Position numbers and translations under genes: made by a program. The notes under the pieces were generated by a model, which worked only from the letters and a program-made list of their open reading frames with translations, searched no databases and was not told the DNA's origin. Below, piece after piece: positions 1 to 11,150 of a stretch of 64,000 bases of DNA. How positions within the stretch are numbered: position 1 is the first letter of the stretch; the number at the start of each line of letters is the position of its first letter. Source of the DNA: Timema cristinae (Eukaryota > Arthropoda > Insecta > Phasmatodea > Timematidae); contig JBCFYV010001001.1 in the NCBI GenBank assembly GCA_039000515.1, positions 11,149,373 to 11,213,372 of the forward strand, read 5' to 3'.

Positions 1-371
1 TTAATAAAGGAATATTCAAATAAGTAGAAAAACATTCACAGGCTCATTCATACGTGACCGTACGATTGAAGGGAATTTTGGATATTAGATGACGAGTCTT
101 GCTATCTGGTTTGTTACAAGTATATATATATATAATTACGTATTAGATAATATGGACTAAATGGGGAGGAGGGGATAGTAGTGGAATAGATACCGAAAAG
201 CAGGATTAGCGAAAATAAAGGATAAACAATAAGATTTTTTTAATTTACGTAGGTCTATGTAATATACACGTTGTTTACCTTGAACGGTAACAGTCTTACC
301 TTTACGGATTACACTATGATTCTTCTTATTAGCTACACCATAATGTAATAATGCAAGGTAAACTTACTTTT

Positions 372-645
372 ATTATTAGCACCGCGTTTTACTACCCGTT
401 CGGGTTATACACACTTACGCTAATGTGTAATTGTAGGGTTATTGTGAGATGAAATGGAGGACTACAAGTTAAACGTGGAATCCGAACCACGGTGGAGGTC
501 TGGCATTCCCCACATTCACAAGTTGTGATTAATACACGTCTTGTCAAGAAAGGGTTTGGTAATCAGATAAATCTGTGCCGGGACCGAGGATTGAACCCCG
601 GACCCTAGCAGTCGACACCTTACCCCTAGACCACCAGGTCACCCA
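372..645 (-). repeat. SINE type B
   Basis: On the minus strand the head is GGTGACCTGGTGGTCTAGGG, box B is GGGGTTCAATCCTC, and a distinct body contains GATTTATCTGATTACCAAAC and CGTGGTTCGGATTCCACGTT. Only the last 50 bp or so (CCCGAACGGGTAGTAAAACG) are shared with types A and D. Confidence 0.88.
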
Positions 646-794
646 CGGTAAGCTTACTACCTTGCAGAGATAACTAAGGGTGCATACATCAGGGAAAGGC
701 TATGTATAGTTCATCAACGGTGGGAATGTAGGTAAGTAAGTGACAGCTACAGTCCAATGTTCATAAGAAGACGGCTATAAAAGTTAATAGAAGT

Positions 795-905
795 ACTTTT
801 ACGTATTTATACGTCAAGTCATGTGATTTATAGTTGTAAATTTTGATAGATATTATCAATATCCATAAAATAACACTAATAAAATAGTATTGACCACAAT
901 ATAAT
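795..905 (+). repeat. Dispersed repeat with TACGTCAAGTC motif, copy 1
   Basis: CATACGTCAAGTCRTGT-type sequence followed by TTTTGATAGATATTATCAAT. It is similar to 20305-20430. Part of it (TATCAATATCCATAAAATAA) appears inverted at 63432-63462. Confidence 0.6.
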
Positions 906-1149
906 GGTTGTTTTTTTTTTTTTTTGTAACTGTCCTTCCTATTAAAATCGTACTGTAGCAGAAAGCTATTTATTGAAAACATTGTCTGAAAGTAAATAAT
1001 CTCAAACTTTTTTTTTACTACATTACTGAATCCAGCTTATAATATGGTTCAGTTTTTTATTCAAGCTATATATTTTTCCACTACCGGCTTCCTAGGCCTG
1101 CCGTTAATTCATCACTGTGAAAGGATAAACACACACTTCCCCAATGACA

Positions 1150-1225
1150 AATTTTTCGGCTATGCCGGGGATCGCACCCGGGACTCTTAGCTCAGTAGAC
1201 AAACACTCTACCGACTGGTCTAATG
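1150..1225 (-). repeat. tRNA-like SINE head
   Basis: On the minus strand it reads GACCAGTCGGTAGAGTGTTT, then TCCCGGGTGCGATCCCCGGC: box A- and box B-like blocks at tRNA spacing. A relaxed T-arm and no clear acceptor stem argue against a working tRNA gene. Other solitary heads occur at about 1640-1720 and 21340-21430. Confidence 0.5.
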
Positions 1226-2254
1226 TCAACCTATGCCGAAATAATTTAATTATTTACTAATACTATACTATCAATAAAAAGTGCTATAAAGTGTTTATTG
1301 AAAATATTGACCGGAAGTATTATTATAAAGAACCTTTTGCAATCTGCCGCGAACCAAAATTTTCATTAGATTTTTTAAATTTATTAAACACTCTGTCGGA
1401 ATAAATAAAATGAAGAGATTTTTTTTTCTGTTTGAAACAAAGAAAAAGGTTACCTGAGGTAGCCGCGCAATTGATTATGTGGTCACCTCGGACAATGCCG
1501 GAGACTTCTGCTAATATTGTAATAAGTAAAAGTTCGTTGCCATAGTCCGGATTAAACAAAATTCGGATTAATTAGTTTTATATTATCGAGTTATTTACTG
1601 TAATCATATACCATTTATTGACCTATTGATTTGCTCCTGTGGCCTTATTTTCTAGGGAGTCAATCTATCTTTAGACAGAAGTTGAGGTTCGAATCCTAGC
1701 CTGATGCTTCGGTCTATCTTACACAGGTACTTTATCACTGTGTTTTTCCTGTCCTCCTCTCCACGCTAATTCAGGTTGTCTAAACTAACCTACCCATCTT
1801 TACTCTATTAATTAAGCCTTTAAATAATGTATTATTAAAAATTATTAATTTAAAAAAATTAAAACTATAACATCATTAGGGTACGATTGTCAATATTTTT
1901 TATTACTTTATTTAATTCATATGTATTTTATGTGGTCACGTGGTTTAATATGTACCATTAAGTATTGTAAGTTGACATGGGTATAATAACGATTCTATGA
2001 TTGTCTTACACTAATGAAATATGATTGAGGAAGGTGTAATTCGGAGAAAGGGTAGCCACACTTGCTTGGAGAGAGAGAAGGAAAGAATTAAGAGAATCCC
2101 TCCCTAAGTACACATCTATTTTAACCCCCAAATTTCCTATTACTGGCAAATAAAACTAGACAAGCGTGATGTTCAGTCAAATGTATGTTTATCGATAAAG
2201 GTGTAATAAAAGCCATTATATGTACTATACTTGTCCTCGCAATATAATTAGTTG

Positions 2255-2700
2255 CCAATGACGGAGAGATCAGGGTTCGAAACCCAGTCTGATATAATAG
2301 GGTTTTTAATCCTTAATGGGGTTGCACTCTCCTTTCACACAAATTCGGGTGAACTTCCTCTAAATTTAACCCTCGTTGTCCTTAACCAGAAAATAATAAT
2401 ATTAGCACCGCGCCTTACTACCCGTTCGGGTTATACGCTTTAATTACTAATTGCGTTAATTGATTAGGAATTAGGAAGGTAGAATTAGAGGAAGTGAACC
2501 CGAATTTGCGTGGAGGGATAGTGGAAAACCATTTAAGAAAAAAAAAACCAGTTCACCCGACCAAGATTCTAACCTCGATCTCCCGTCCTCAGCAGTCGAG
2601 CTCAACACGACTGGCGCGTTAGCTAACTACGCCACCGAGGCGGGTTTGTTCTTAACCAATTAGTGTAATAATTCCATATGCATACAGCCCAAATAAGTAG
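2255..2700 (+). repeat. SINE type D, split by a type A SINE
   Basis: The left part carries GCCAATGACGGAGAGATCAG with box B GGGTTCGAAACC and the shared body to 2388. The remainder resumes at 2659 (ATTAGTGTAATAATTCCATA) with a worn tail. The type A element at 2389-2646 interrupts it. Confidence 0.75.
2389..2646 (-). repeat. tRNA-derived SINE type A, inserted in a type D SINE
   Basis: Read on the minus strand it starts with a tRNA-like head (CGCCTCGGTGGCGTAGTTAG as box A region, GAGGTTAGAATC as box B), then the shared body and the 3' tail CCCGAACGGGTAGTAAGGCG. The 12-bp flanks TGTCCTTAACCA (2377-2388) and TGTTCTTAACCA (2647-2658) differ at one position. Confidence 0.85.
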
Positions 2701-4248
2701 TTAAACGCCGTAACAACAAAAATAGTATGGTATATTCTAGATCTTATATTAAATTTACTTTTATTTCTAAACTTATATTTGAAGTTAAAATATAATTAAG
2801 AGTACATATTTATTTGTATGTATTCCATGTGCTTAAAACATAAAGATGGATATTAAATGTGGTAGCTAAAGATGCACCTTAACACGGGAATCGAACTAGG
2901 GCTCAACCAAAAATCCCGGGCTTTATTTCCGTGTCAGGTATAAATTTTTAACCATAAATGATGTAATTTAAATATGTGTTCACTGATCAAAATCTAACGT
3001 TCATTCTTCAATATCTTCTATCGGATGAACTTTGAAAGTAAAGTATCTTTGAAATGTAGTATTATTTATGATGTGAGACGATGTATTAAATTCACATTCT
3101 CATTGCTTTGCCACACAAAAAGAAGAAAAAAAAAGAAGGTAAAAAAACTAAGTGAACTCACGAGTTAAAAATCGGATATTGGTGTGAGCTTTAAACCGGA
3201 ACTTTCCCAGAGACCGTACCAACTTTAGAGACATAATCATACGGCAGATGCTTCAGGTATCGGTAAAACAATCTTGATCATCTTTTGTTTTAGAAGAAGC
3301 TTTCACTTTCAAAAGAAACTCTTTTACGGCAATGAGAAAAAAAAGAATAACAGAAAAGGGAAAGAATTGTTTGAAACTTGCAAGAAGAATCGATGAAGAA
3401 GGTTTAGCCAACAGAGACGAAATTGCTTTTTTTTTTATAGATGCGAAGGAAAAGACGAAGTAAAAAAAACAGATATTGGAATTTACAAAATTAAAGTGAA
3501 AAATGAAAGTTATTTTAAGGTAATTCCTAAGTGTTAAAATAAACATTATTATTTATTTATTATTTATTTGTTTCACCGCATCTTACACCTTGATTATTCA
3601 TATTTATGGTAAAGATGAAGGTATAATTTAAAAGAAATGTACACCAAAACAGATTAAGGTTTCTTCAACTTCCTGTTGTATAGAATGAGACGACGCTCAC
3701 AAGATGTTGACTTAAATTCCTCAATCACATTTTCGTAATTAATTGACGAGACCAATTAGTGTTCAATGTCCAAATCTATGGTGAGTCAAGGCGATCTTTC
3801 ATAATCAATTTCTTAGGTTTTTTTTACGTGCTTTGTTGTGTGCATTATTTTTTTTTAGCCTTCTGAATTTATATTAATAAAATGAAAAGTTTGTTTGTCA
3901 TGAGCGTTGCGAATATCTACCTCAAGAAAGTTTTGTAATTTTAAAAATTAGAAGCATCTGTACACAAACATGTACAGCTTGAAGCTGGAATTTAAATTTT
4001 TTGATTAGATTCCTTTAAATAAATTAAAAACTGGGTCGTAAAAATAATTTTTTTTTTTTGCCTATTTGAAGCCAAGAAAAGTGTTCTGGTTAGTACTTAT
4101 GCTTGTATTATATGTAGCTCAATTATACAATTAATACGTATGACAATTTGTATTTTAAAACTAAAAAATAGTACTATTAAATTAAAACACGGATACATTT
4201 TTTTAGACATTAGAATGTGCTCGAGCACACCCAACACGCCTTTCGCTA
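2701..4248. other. Intergenic, nothing recognised
   Basis: AT-rich sequence with homopolymer A/T runs. A small tRNA-like inverted piece lies at 2872-2945. The open frame at 3253-3546 (minus) is low-complexity and matches nothing I know. Confidence 0.6.
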
Positions 4249-4250
4249 TA

Positions 4251-4650
4251 GACCTCTACATGATCAGTCAGACTGTCATGATTAATAAAGTAATAATTAA
4301 TACTGACAGTCAGAGTAGGGGCAATACGGATGGACAGACTTACGAAAATACTGATGTTATCATAATTTTCTGATCTCATCAGTCTTTCTTGCCAGTGGTG
4401 GGAGAGACTGACAGTATGACTGACTGGTGCGCGCGTTCGTCAGTATTTCTCCAGTCTCAGTAGCAAACATGGACACGGAACAAGACGTGAGTTCCCCGAT
4501 CGCAGATAATGCGGCGGAACGGCCAGAGCATGTGGAGCTGAGACTGACCAAAATAATGACACGAAGACTGAACGTGTATGGTCTCGTTGTAAATACTGAC
4601 GCACACTGCCAGTTTTAGGACTGGCAGTCTGACTGATCGTGTAGGGACCC
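4251..4650. mobile_element. 400-bp MITE with TA target duplication
   Basis: Inverted ends: the left has CTACATGATCAGTCAGACTG, the right CAGTCTGACTGATCGTGTAG. Both are bordered by TA (4249-4250, 4651-4652). The interior contains further GACAGTCAG/CTGACAGT inversions. TA duplication suggests mobilisation by a Tc1/mariner-superfamily transposase. No coding capacity. Confidence 0.7.
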
Positions 4651-4652
4651 TA

Positions 4653-5400
4653 TTTAGATGATTGTTCCTTCAGTACTGACTCTCACTTTTGATATTAAAC
4701 ATGATTAAATTATTAATCACTGCTTTATTTTTTTATTTATTGCTTGAGTAAAGTTTGTAATATATTTAGTTAAGACAGTGTGGATAGATATATATTATTG
4801 CTTAGAATGATTTTCAGTAAAGTTTCTTCTATTTATGAAAAACAATGTATCAATCTGTTTAGTTTCAGACTGAAAAAGGTCCGTATATATGTTTATATAG
4901 CATACTAAACATACTTAGGGATTGTGACATGGACGTATATCATTTAACTTCTGATATCCCATTATATAAGTTGAATTATAAGGACACCTCAGTAAATTTG
5001 AATCATAAGGCAAGTTGTCAACAACTATTTTCCCCGTGGTTTCCGGAGTATTTGTTACTTCCTGTTTGTGTGGGTAAGTTCATGTGACGACATTAATCCT
5101 TCGTGTGTGAAGAAACAAGACAAATGTTGAGCGTATTGTTAATGGAAATTGCTGCTTTCTCCCTGTCTCCATCTAGTCCACTAGATTTGTTTACTTTAAA
5201 ACTATCTGTCGCTTTGGCTTCCTCCCCCCCCCCCCTTCTTTGTTTGTCTCACGATCCTCTACGGTTGTTCTCTTTGCGATCTCCTTTCTATTCCTTTCTT
5301 TCTATCACTCGCTCACACATGCACTAGTTCCCTCACATATTATATGTTATACCCTTTTTATATCTGGGAAATTTGTTCGGTTAATATTCTATTTATACAA
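4653..5400. other. Intergenic, nothing recognised
   Basis: AT-rich on the left. At 5160-5330 a pyrimidine-rich strand includes a C12 run and TCTCT-type repeats. No gene signal. Confidence 0.6.
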
Positions 5401-5418
5401 CATTATTAAATAATTTAA

Positions 5419-5682
5419 CCCGCCTCGGTGGCGTAGTTGTCTAACGTGCTTGTCGTGTTGAGCTCTACTGCTGAGGATGGGGAGATCGAGGTTCGAATCT
5501 CGGTCGGGTGAACTGAGGGTGGTTTTTCCTAAATGGTTTTCCACTCTCCCTCCACGCAAATGCGGGCTCACTTCCTCTCATTCCACCTTCCCAATTCCTA
5601 ATACATTAGCGTAATTAGTACTTAAAGCGTATAACCCGAACGGGTAGTAAGACGCAGTGCTAAGATTATTATTATTATTATT
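5419..5682 (+). repeat. SINE type A
   Basis: Head CCGCCTCGGTGGCGTAGTTG, box B GAGGTTCGAATCTC, tail ACCCGAACGGGTAGTAAGAC followed by (ATT)n. Flanks AATAATTTAA and AAGAATTTAA look like a target duplication with one change. Confidence 0.88.
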
Positions 5683-5708
5683 AAAGAATTTAAACTTCAG
5701 GTGGCAGT

Positions 5709-6073
5709 GTAAGGGACGCGAGAAAAAGAGAGGATTTTTGTATTTTTTTATATAGAAAAACCTCTTTTTTTTTGTCAAAATAGATCAAATAATTTTCCAG
5801 TAGAAAAATTTAATTTAATTTTCTTCACATGGTGATATTAAGAGTTGAATATCTGAAGAGTGTCCTAGAATTTAATGACAACTTTTTCTCTTCATTAAAA
5901 AAGTTTGTCATCTAATATGTTCAGGTCAGAAATTCAACAAATGTTGGTATCAGCATGTGAAGAAAATTAAACTATGTTTTACTTGAGCAATATTTGATTT
6001 ATTTTGGCAAAAACAAAGTTTTGCTGTTAAAACTGCAAAAAATACTTATCTTTTCTCGTTTTCCCCCTTTTTA
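5709..6073 (+). mobile_element. Foldback element, copy 1
   Basis: It has long imperfect inverted arms: CGAGAAAA near the left end against TTTTCTCG at the right end, CAAAATAGATCAAATAATT against AATATTTGATTTATTTTGGC, and TTTAATTTTCTTCACATG against CATGTGAAGAAAATTAAA. A unique centre of about 100 bp contains GACAACTTTTTCT. Similar copies lie at 16027 and 46120. Confidence 0.7.
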
Positions 6074-6214
6074 ACTCCCCTATTAGTGTAGCTTTATTCC
6101 ATTATTTTTTCAAGTTTATTATTCGCGTAAAGTGAGGAATATCAAATTTCTTTAATATCTTACAAGGTCATATTTTATAAAGATAAAAGGATTAGAGTCA
6201 AGTATCAAAGTGAT

Positions 6215-6530
6215 CTATGTTGACCTCGGTGGTATTGGGGTAAAGTGCTCGCCTCAGGATTCGATGTCCGTGGGTTCAAACACAACTGGGGTCGACGGAT
6301 TTCTCTTAAGCGATAAAAATCCGTAGCACAACTTCTTTAGGAGGGGAAGTAAAACCGTTGGTCCCATGTCGATTGTGTCTTGTAAAAGAAACCTGGAAAG
6401 TATGTGAAAATATATTTCTGGCAAAGTTAGTAGGTCCTTTCACGCTCGCTTGTAGAAATACTCGTGTGCTGACTTAATCAAATAAGTTCAGAAAGTGTGA
6501 GTTAAATACCTCAAATAAATAAATTTAAAA
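6215..6530 (+). repeat. SINE type C (different tail)
   Basis: The tRNA-like head (GACCTCGGTGGTATTGGGGT, box B GGGTTCAAAC) is followed by a body unlike types A, B and D. The 3' end reads GTGAGTTAAATACCTCAAAT. The same 3' end recurs at about 23850 and 45990. A head-only relative lies at 55055-55150. Confidence 0.7.
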
Positions 6531-6699
6531 AAATGCAACCATTATTGGTGTGTATGTGAGATATGGCATCAAACTCGTGTTTTATTCGGGGTTTTTTTCA
6601 CCACGTCTCACTGGCCTTTCGGGATACATACATGTATAACAATAATTATACTAAGGGAATAATAATGAGTAAATTCGTATTTTAAAGGAATTGTACGTC

Positions 6700-7033
6700 A
6701 TTTCTGAGAAAGGAGGCTGGGAAAACCATTTAGTGAGAACTACCCTCACCCAACCGGGATTCGAACCCCGATCTCCCCCATCACCGGTAATCCAATATAA
6801 TGCGAGAGTGACGCGTTAGACAATACGACCACCGTTGTGGGCTTACCTCATATTTTCGTGGTTTACTGGTGACGTTAGAATTGGGGTTCGAAACCAGAGT
6901 GTGCCAAGGTTGGTTTTTTTTTTCTAAATGACTTCACAACCACCTTCCACACAAATGCAGGTACGTTCCCTTTTCTTATCCCTACCTTATTATATTAAAT
7001 ATGTGGATGGATCAAATGGGTAGTAAGACGCAG
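6700..7033. repeat. Two SINE type D fragments head to head
   Basis: At 6700-6845 a minus-strand 5' half (GATTCGAACCCCGATCTCCC) ends in ...ACCACCGTTGTGGGC. At 6870-7033 a plus-strand copy follows (GGGGTTCGAAACCAG to GGGTAGTAAGACGCAG). The two heads face each other. Confidence 0.65.
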
Positions 7034-7545
7034 ATCATATTTCTGACCTTGTTGAGAAACCTTTGTCTCGTTCCAATCGTTTTATTTTCTCTCTCTATGA
7101 ACTGTTCCCCTTTTAAAAACTTATTTTCCTTCATCATCCTTAACTTGTTTGTCTTACTGTTTCTCTATCTCTATATTTCTATTGTTCCTTTCATATTACC
7201 CTCTCTTTTATCATTCTGATTATTATTTATTGTTCACTCGTGGATGGAAAAATAAAATCTCCTTTGGACGGGTTGAACCCGGAGTTGCCAAGCTTTGTTT
7301 GGTATTTGTATTTGTACCTTTGTAGAGTTCCTTTTTAAATTTAAACTTGTTTCCACCTCTATTCCTCTCCTCCATCTCTCTCTTACTGAAGTCCTTCTAG
7401 ATCTAGAATCTAGATCATATTTACTTACTCCACTTTGTTTGTGAGGCACTGTGAAGCTCTAAAACAGTTGCAATTTAATTACTCGTCTTTCTACCTTATC
7501 TCAATCACTTTGTGTGCCGTGGACACGTAGCTTCACTTTTAGATT
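7034..7545. other. Intergenic, pyrimidine-rich
   Basis: Low-complexity T/C-rich plus strand. CTAGATCTAGAATCTAGATC at 7397-7416 is a small palindromic cluster. No gene or element ends seen. Confidence 0.6.
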
Positions 7546-7786
7546 ATCATCATCATCATCATCATCTGTTTTCAGCCTGAGGCCGGGTCACTTTAATAAA
7601 ATGCCTCAATCTTCCTTTATCCTTCCACCATTCTTCACCTTTAATTTCTTTAATTCTTCTTCTCTCATTTGCACATTTTCTGTTATCTTCTCTTCCCATC
7701 TCTTTCTTAGCCTCCCTTCCAGTCATTTCCCCACATATTTCATTTCCATCATTTTCTTTGGTATCCTCTCCTTCCCCATTCTCATC
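7546..7786 (+). repeat. (CAT)n-headed pyrimidine-rich repeat, copy 1
   Basis: A (CAT)n run, then GGGTCACTTTAATAAAATGC, CATTCTTCACCTTTAATTTC and CTTCTCTTCCCATCTCTTTC. It resembles 59669-59908. The hAT element at 7795 inserted right at its end. Confidence 0.7.
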
Positions 7787-7794
7787 TTTTAGAT

Positions 7795-9435
7795 CAGCGA
7801 TTCTCAAACTTTTTTTAGATTGACCCCATGGCCATAACTAAAAGTTTAATGTACCCCCAAGATAAAAAAAAATCCTAATTACAGGTTTAAAACAATTATG
7901 ATCACATGGTATATTATTGATATATTTAATCTATTGGGAAAAACTATCTGTAATCTAAATATTTCAAATGTGACAAAACTATTTAGAGAGAATCCTTATG
8001 TTGTAGTCTTAACATTATTTCTTATTGAAAATCGTAATTATAAGTTTGACAAACCATAATTTTATTGTAAAAAGTCGGTATAAAAGTTCTATAATTTTTT
8101 TCACAAATTCATCCATAAATAAATAAAAAAAGTAAATCCAAACACAATATTTTCCAATGAAAATTTTCAATTGTAATTCTGAATCTGATATATTATGAAT
8201 CCCAAAGTTTTTCAGTGAGAGGGGTGTGGATGCATGGCTTGGCACAACTTCTCAATGTCTGGTTGTCCAGTCGAACTTTTCAAGCGGAGGTCCGGCCCCA
8301 AATTTGGCCTTTTGCTGTACTTATTTTTCAAGTACAACATGGATTAAAAAAACACTCTCACCGAGATATGTTGTTGAGAAAGGCATAATAAATTTGATGA
8401 CATGGTCAGTGATATGAGGGAACTCGTTCAGCCTCAACCAAAAGTCTGCCAAAGATCTGACATAGAAGTTTTCTTGAGACTGGATTTGAGGGCTTCATCA
8501 CAGGACAGTTCAATAATCTCTCTCGTTGAAAATAAGTTTGGAAAATTGGAATCTTCCACTGTAGAAAAAGGGTCTCGCATCCAGAACTCGCTCCCTAAAT
8601 TCTCAGGAAAATAATCACCAAGGCCTTCAATCAAACCCAAACAATGCTCTCTTATGTCGTTGACAACAGAATGATGAAGCTCAAGATCATTTTCTTTTAC
8701 GAAATTTTCTAAAGACGGAAAGAATAACAGTTGTCCCTTCATAACTTCTTTTGTTACAAATTGAAGTTTCTTTTTTAAAGTTTTTTTTGTCATGAACGAT
8801 GAAGAGTGTTGTGTGTTTAACCTGCAGACCTTTATTCAGCTCATTCAGTCGCTGAAATACGTCAGCCATGAAAGCTTGCCTGCACATCCCATGTTCATTT
8901 GTAAATTGTCACTAAACCCACACTTGTCAGAGAGCAGAACTAGAATTTCTTGTTTCATTTCATACAAACGAGCAAGATAATTTTGTTTGGAAAGCCACCT
9001 TAGCAAGCATTATATGTTTGAGTAACATTGTCATGAATAGGCCGATATATAATACATAGACATAAATATATTGGAACTAATTAATATATAAACATCACCG
9101 CAGTATATCTCTACAACTGTGTTGTGAGTTTGAGTAATATCGTTGAGAGATAATGAGTATGTCACCAAGTCATGACTGTTCAAGAAATATGCTCAAATTA
9201 CTCTAAATACAATCAAGATAACTGCTAAAGTAGAAGGTGTTAAGTAGAGGGTTGAAAATTTTCAGAAATCGGTCTTCAGCCGAGAGTAAATAGGGGGAAA
9301 AGATGGGTGTAAATAACCATATAAAAGCTAATAATTAGGGTTTTCCATAAGTCCTTGTCATTTTGCTAACTTTCTCTTGAGAGCTGTCGTGTACCACTTG
9401 AAAGGTGCCCGCGCACCCCAGTTTGAGAACCACTG
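7795..9435 (-). mobile_element. hAT transposon remnant with perfect 8-bp target duplication
   Basis: The left end begins CAGCGATTCTCAAACT, and the right end finishes as its inverted copy (AGTTTGAGAACCACTG). Both are flanked by the same 8 bp, TTTTAGAT (7787-7794 and 9436-9443). An 8-bp duplication and CAG-GTTCTCAAACT termini are characteristic of hAT elements. At 1,641 bp it is shorter than an autonomous copy and carries a broken transposase on the minus strand. Confidence 0.92.
8220..8990 (-). pseudogene. Broken hAT transposase, ZBED5/FAM200/SCAND3-like C-terminal half
   Basis: On the minus strand the pieces CRQAFMADVFQRLNELNKGL (8820-8887) and FPSLENFVKEND (about 8690-8730), then LFSTREIIELSCDEALKSS (8434-8530), match the order seen in ZBED5/FAM200-type proteins: 'LADIFEHLNELN', 'FP.L', and the dimerisation region. 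Weak traces of the C-terminal segment appear at 8250-8350. Frames change and stops intervene; the N-terminal BED finger and first catalytic region are absent. No function is likely. Confidence 0.75.
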
Positions 9436-9796
9436 TTTTAGATTATGCATATTAAAAACCTTTATGAGACACCTTTAAACTTTAGAGAGCCATACTAGGA
9501 GTATTAACAAACTGCTTGATAATTAATATAAATTCAGTATATGTGAAATACGTTGTAAATTAAACTTAAAGTAAAAGGTGTTTTTCACCCACTTCTGTGG
9601 TCTCAAGATCTAAATCTTGGTTCACACGTTCACCTAAGATTGAGAGTACATAATCTTCTTGAGGGACGCAGTAATTAACACGCTAACATAAATGTATGTT
9701 GACCTACGACGCTTTGCAACACAAACTAGAAACAGCTGAGAAGCCTACATTTTTAATTTCCTAATGAATAAATAGATATCAAAGATTAATATCAAA

Positions 9797-10035
9797 ATGA
9801 CCCACTTCAATGGTCACGTGGGCTAACGTGCTACTCTCGTGTTGAACTAGACTGCCGAAGACGGGGAGATCGGGGTTCGATCCCTGTCGAGGGGACTGAA
9901 AGGTTTTTTCCTAAATGATTTTCCACTCTCCTTCCACGCAAATTGGGGTGCATTTTCTCTCAATTAAACATCCCTAAGCAATTAGTGTAATTAGTACATA
10001 GGCGTATAGCCCGAATGGGTAATAAGATGCGATGA
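9797..10035 (+). repeat. SINE type D
   Basis: Head CCACTTCAATGGTCACGTGG, box B GGGGTTCGATCCC, shared body with CTAAATGATTTTCCACTCTC, tail GCCCGAATGGGTAATAAGAT. Confidence 0.85.
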
Positions 10036-10154
10036 TAAAAAAAATATCAAGATAGATGTTTGTTTATAAATCATTGTGTTGCATCATGAAACAAATCATA
10101 GCAGAACAAGAACGACACAACCGCTTCCCACTTAACAAGTTATTATTATTATTA

Positions 10155-10442
10155 TTTATTAACACCGCGTCTTACTACCCGTTCAGGTTACACGCACTTA
10201 CGCTAAAGTGTAATGGTAGGGTGATTGTGAGATGAAATGGAGGACCTACAGTTTAACGTGGAATTCGAACCACGTTGGAGGTTTGGCATCCAACACATTC
10301 ACAAGTTGTGATTAATACACGTCTTGTCAGAGGTGAAGGAAGGGTTTGGCAATCAGATAAATCTGTGCCGGGACCGAGGATTGAACCCCGGATTCCTAGC
10401 ACAGAGGTTTAATACCTTACCCCTAGCCCACCAGGTCACCCT
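10155..10442 (-). repeat. SINE type B
   Basis: Near full length, with the same body as the copy at 372 (AGATAAATCTGTGCCGGGAC on the plus strand) and the head ending in CCACCAGGTCACC. (TTA)n lies at the tail. Confidence 0.9.
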
Positions 10443-10504
10443 CCCTACTAAAAAAGAAATGTATTATAAAACAAATAGGCTACGTTTATTAATAATAAAA
10501 TAAA

Positions 10505-11150
10505 TTATGTCCAGCGCTTCTGACCACACGTCTGGACTATGCACATATTTACGCTAATGGGATGATTTTGATGATTAAAATAAAATTGAGAAGGAATACA
10601 CCCCCAATCGCCTGGAGGGGTGATTAAAAACCATTTAGATATATTAAATCGTGGCACAATTAGCCGATATTAAAAACTTCAACCTATTCATAAATGGGAA
10701 TTAAATCATACAAGTTTGTCCTGTAATCCCAATACCCCGTCGATGTGGATCAATAAATAAAATAATGTTAATACAATCTAATTTTCATAAAGAGAAAAAT
10801 ATTGAAAATTAAAACTTTTTTTTGCGGTCAACACTGATAACAGTTAATTATAATATTTAAATATTAATCTTTAAATATTGAAAATATCTATCGAAAGTGA
10901 CAGCTGCATAAAGTAAGATCTGACCAATGAATACGCGGAAATAGATCTAGTAGCTTTTCTAGCTGTCATCTTTTGAAAATATATACTTTTTAAGCACCTC
11001 GTCTTACTATCTATTCAGTTTATACGCACATGTACTAATTAAGCTAATGAGTGAGGGATTAGGAAGGCTGAAATTTATAGAAAGTGTGTAACGCATTTGC
11101 GTGGAAGAAGAATAGAAACAATTTTGGAAAAACCACCCTCATAAAATGTA
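10505..11150 (-). repeat. Two degraded SINE fragments
   Basis: Worn minus-strand tail/body traces at 10505-10640 and 10985-11150 (CACCTCGTCTTACTATCTAT, CGCATTTGCGTGGAAGAAGA). Neither retains a head. The 300 bp between them is AT-rich, with nothing recognised. Confidence 0.5.

Larger units (their letters stand above)
646..2240. other. Intergenic, AT-rich, few recognisable pieces
   Basis: Apart from the repeat at 795-905, the tRNA-like head at 1150-1225 and a solitary tRNA-like head at about 1640-1720, I see nothing. Long T runs (909-925) and short ORFs show no family resemblance. Confidence 0.6.

Noticed and set aside
1150..1225. Possible tRNA gene on the minus strand
   Set aside because: Box A/B spacing fits, but I cannot pair an acceptor stem, and similar heads recur as SINE parts.
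3253..3546. Minus-strand hydrophobic open frame of 97 codons
   Set aside because: Low-complexity Phe/Lys-rich translation of A/T runs; no motif.
5103..5327. Serine/leucine-rich open frame
   Set aside because: It comes from a pyrimidine-rich low-complexity stretch with a C12 run.
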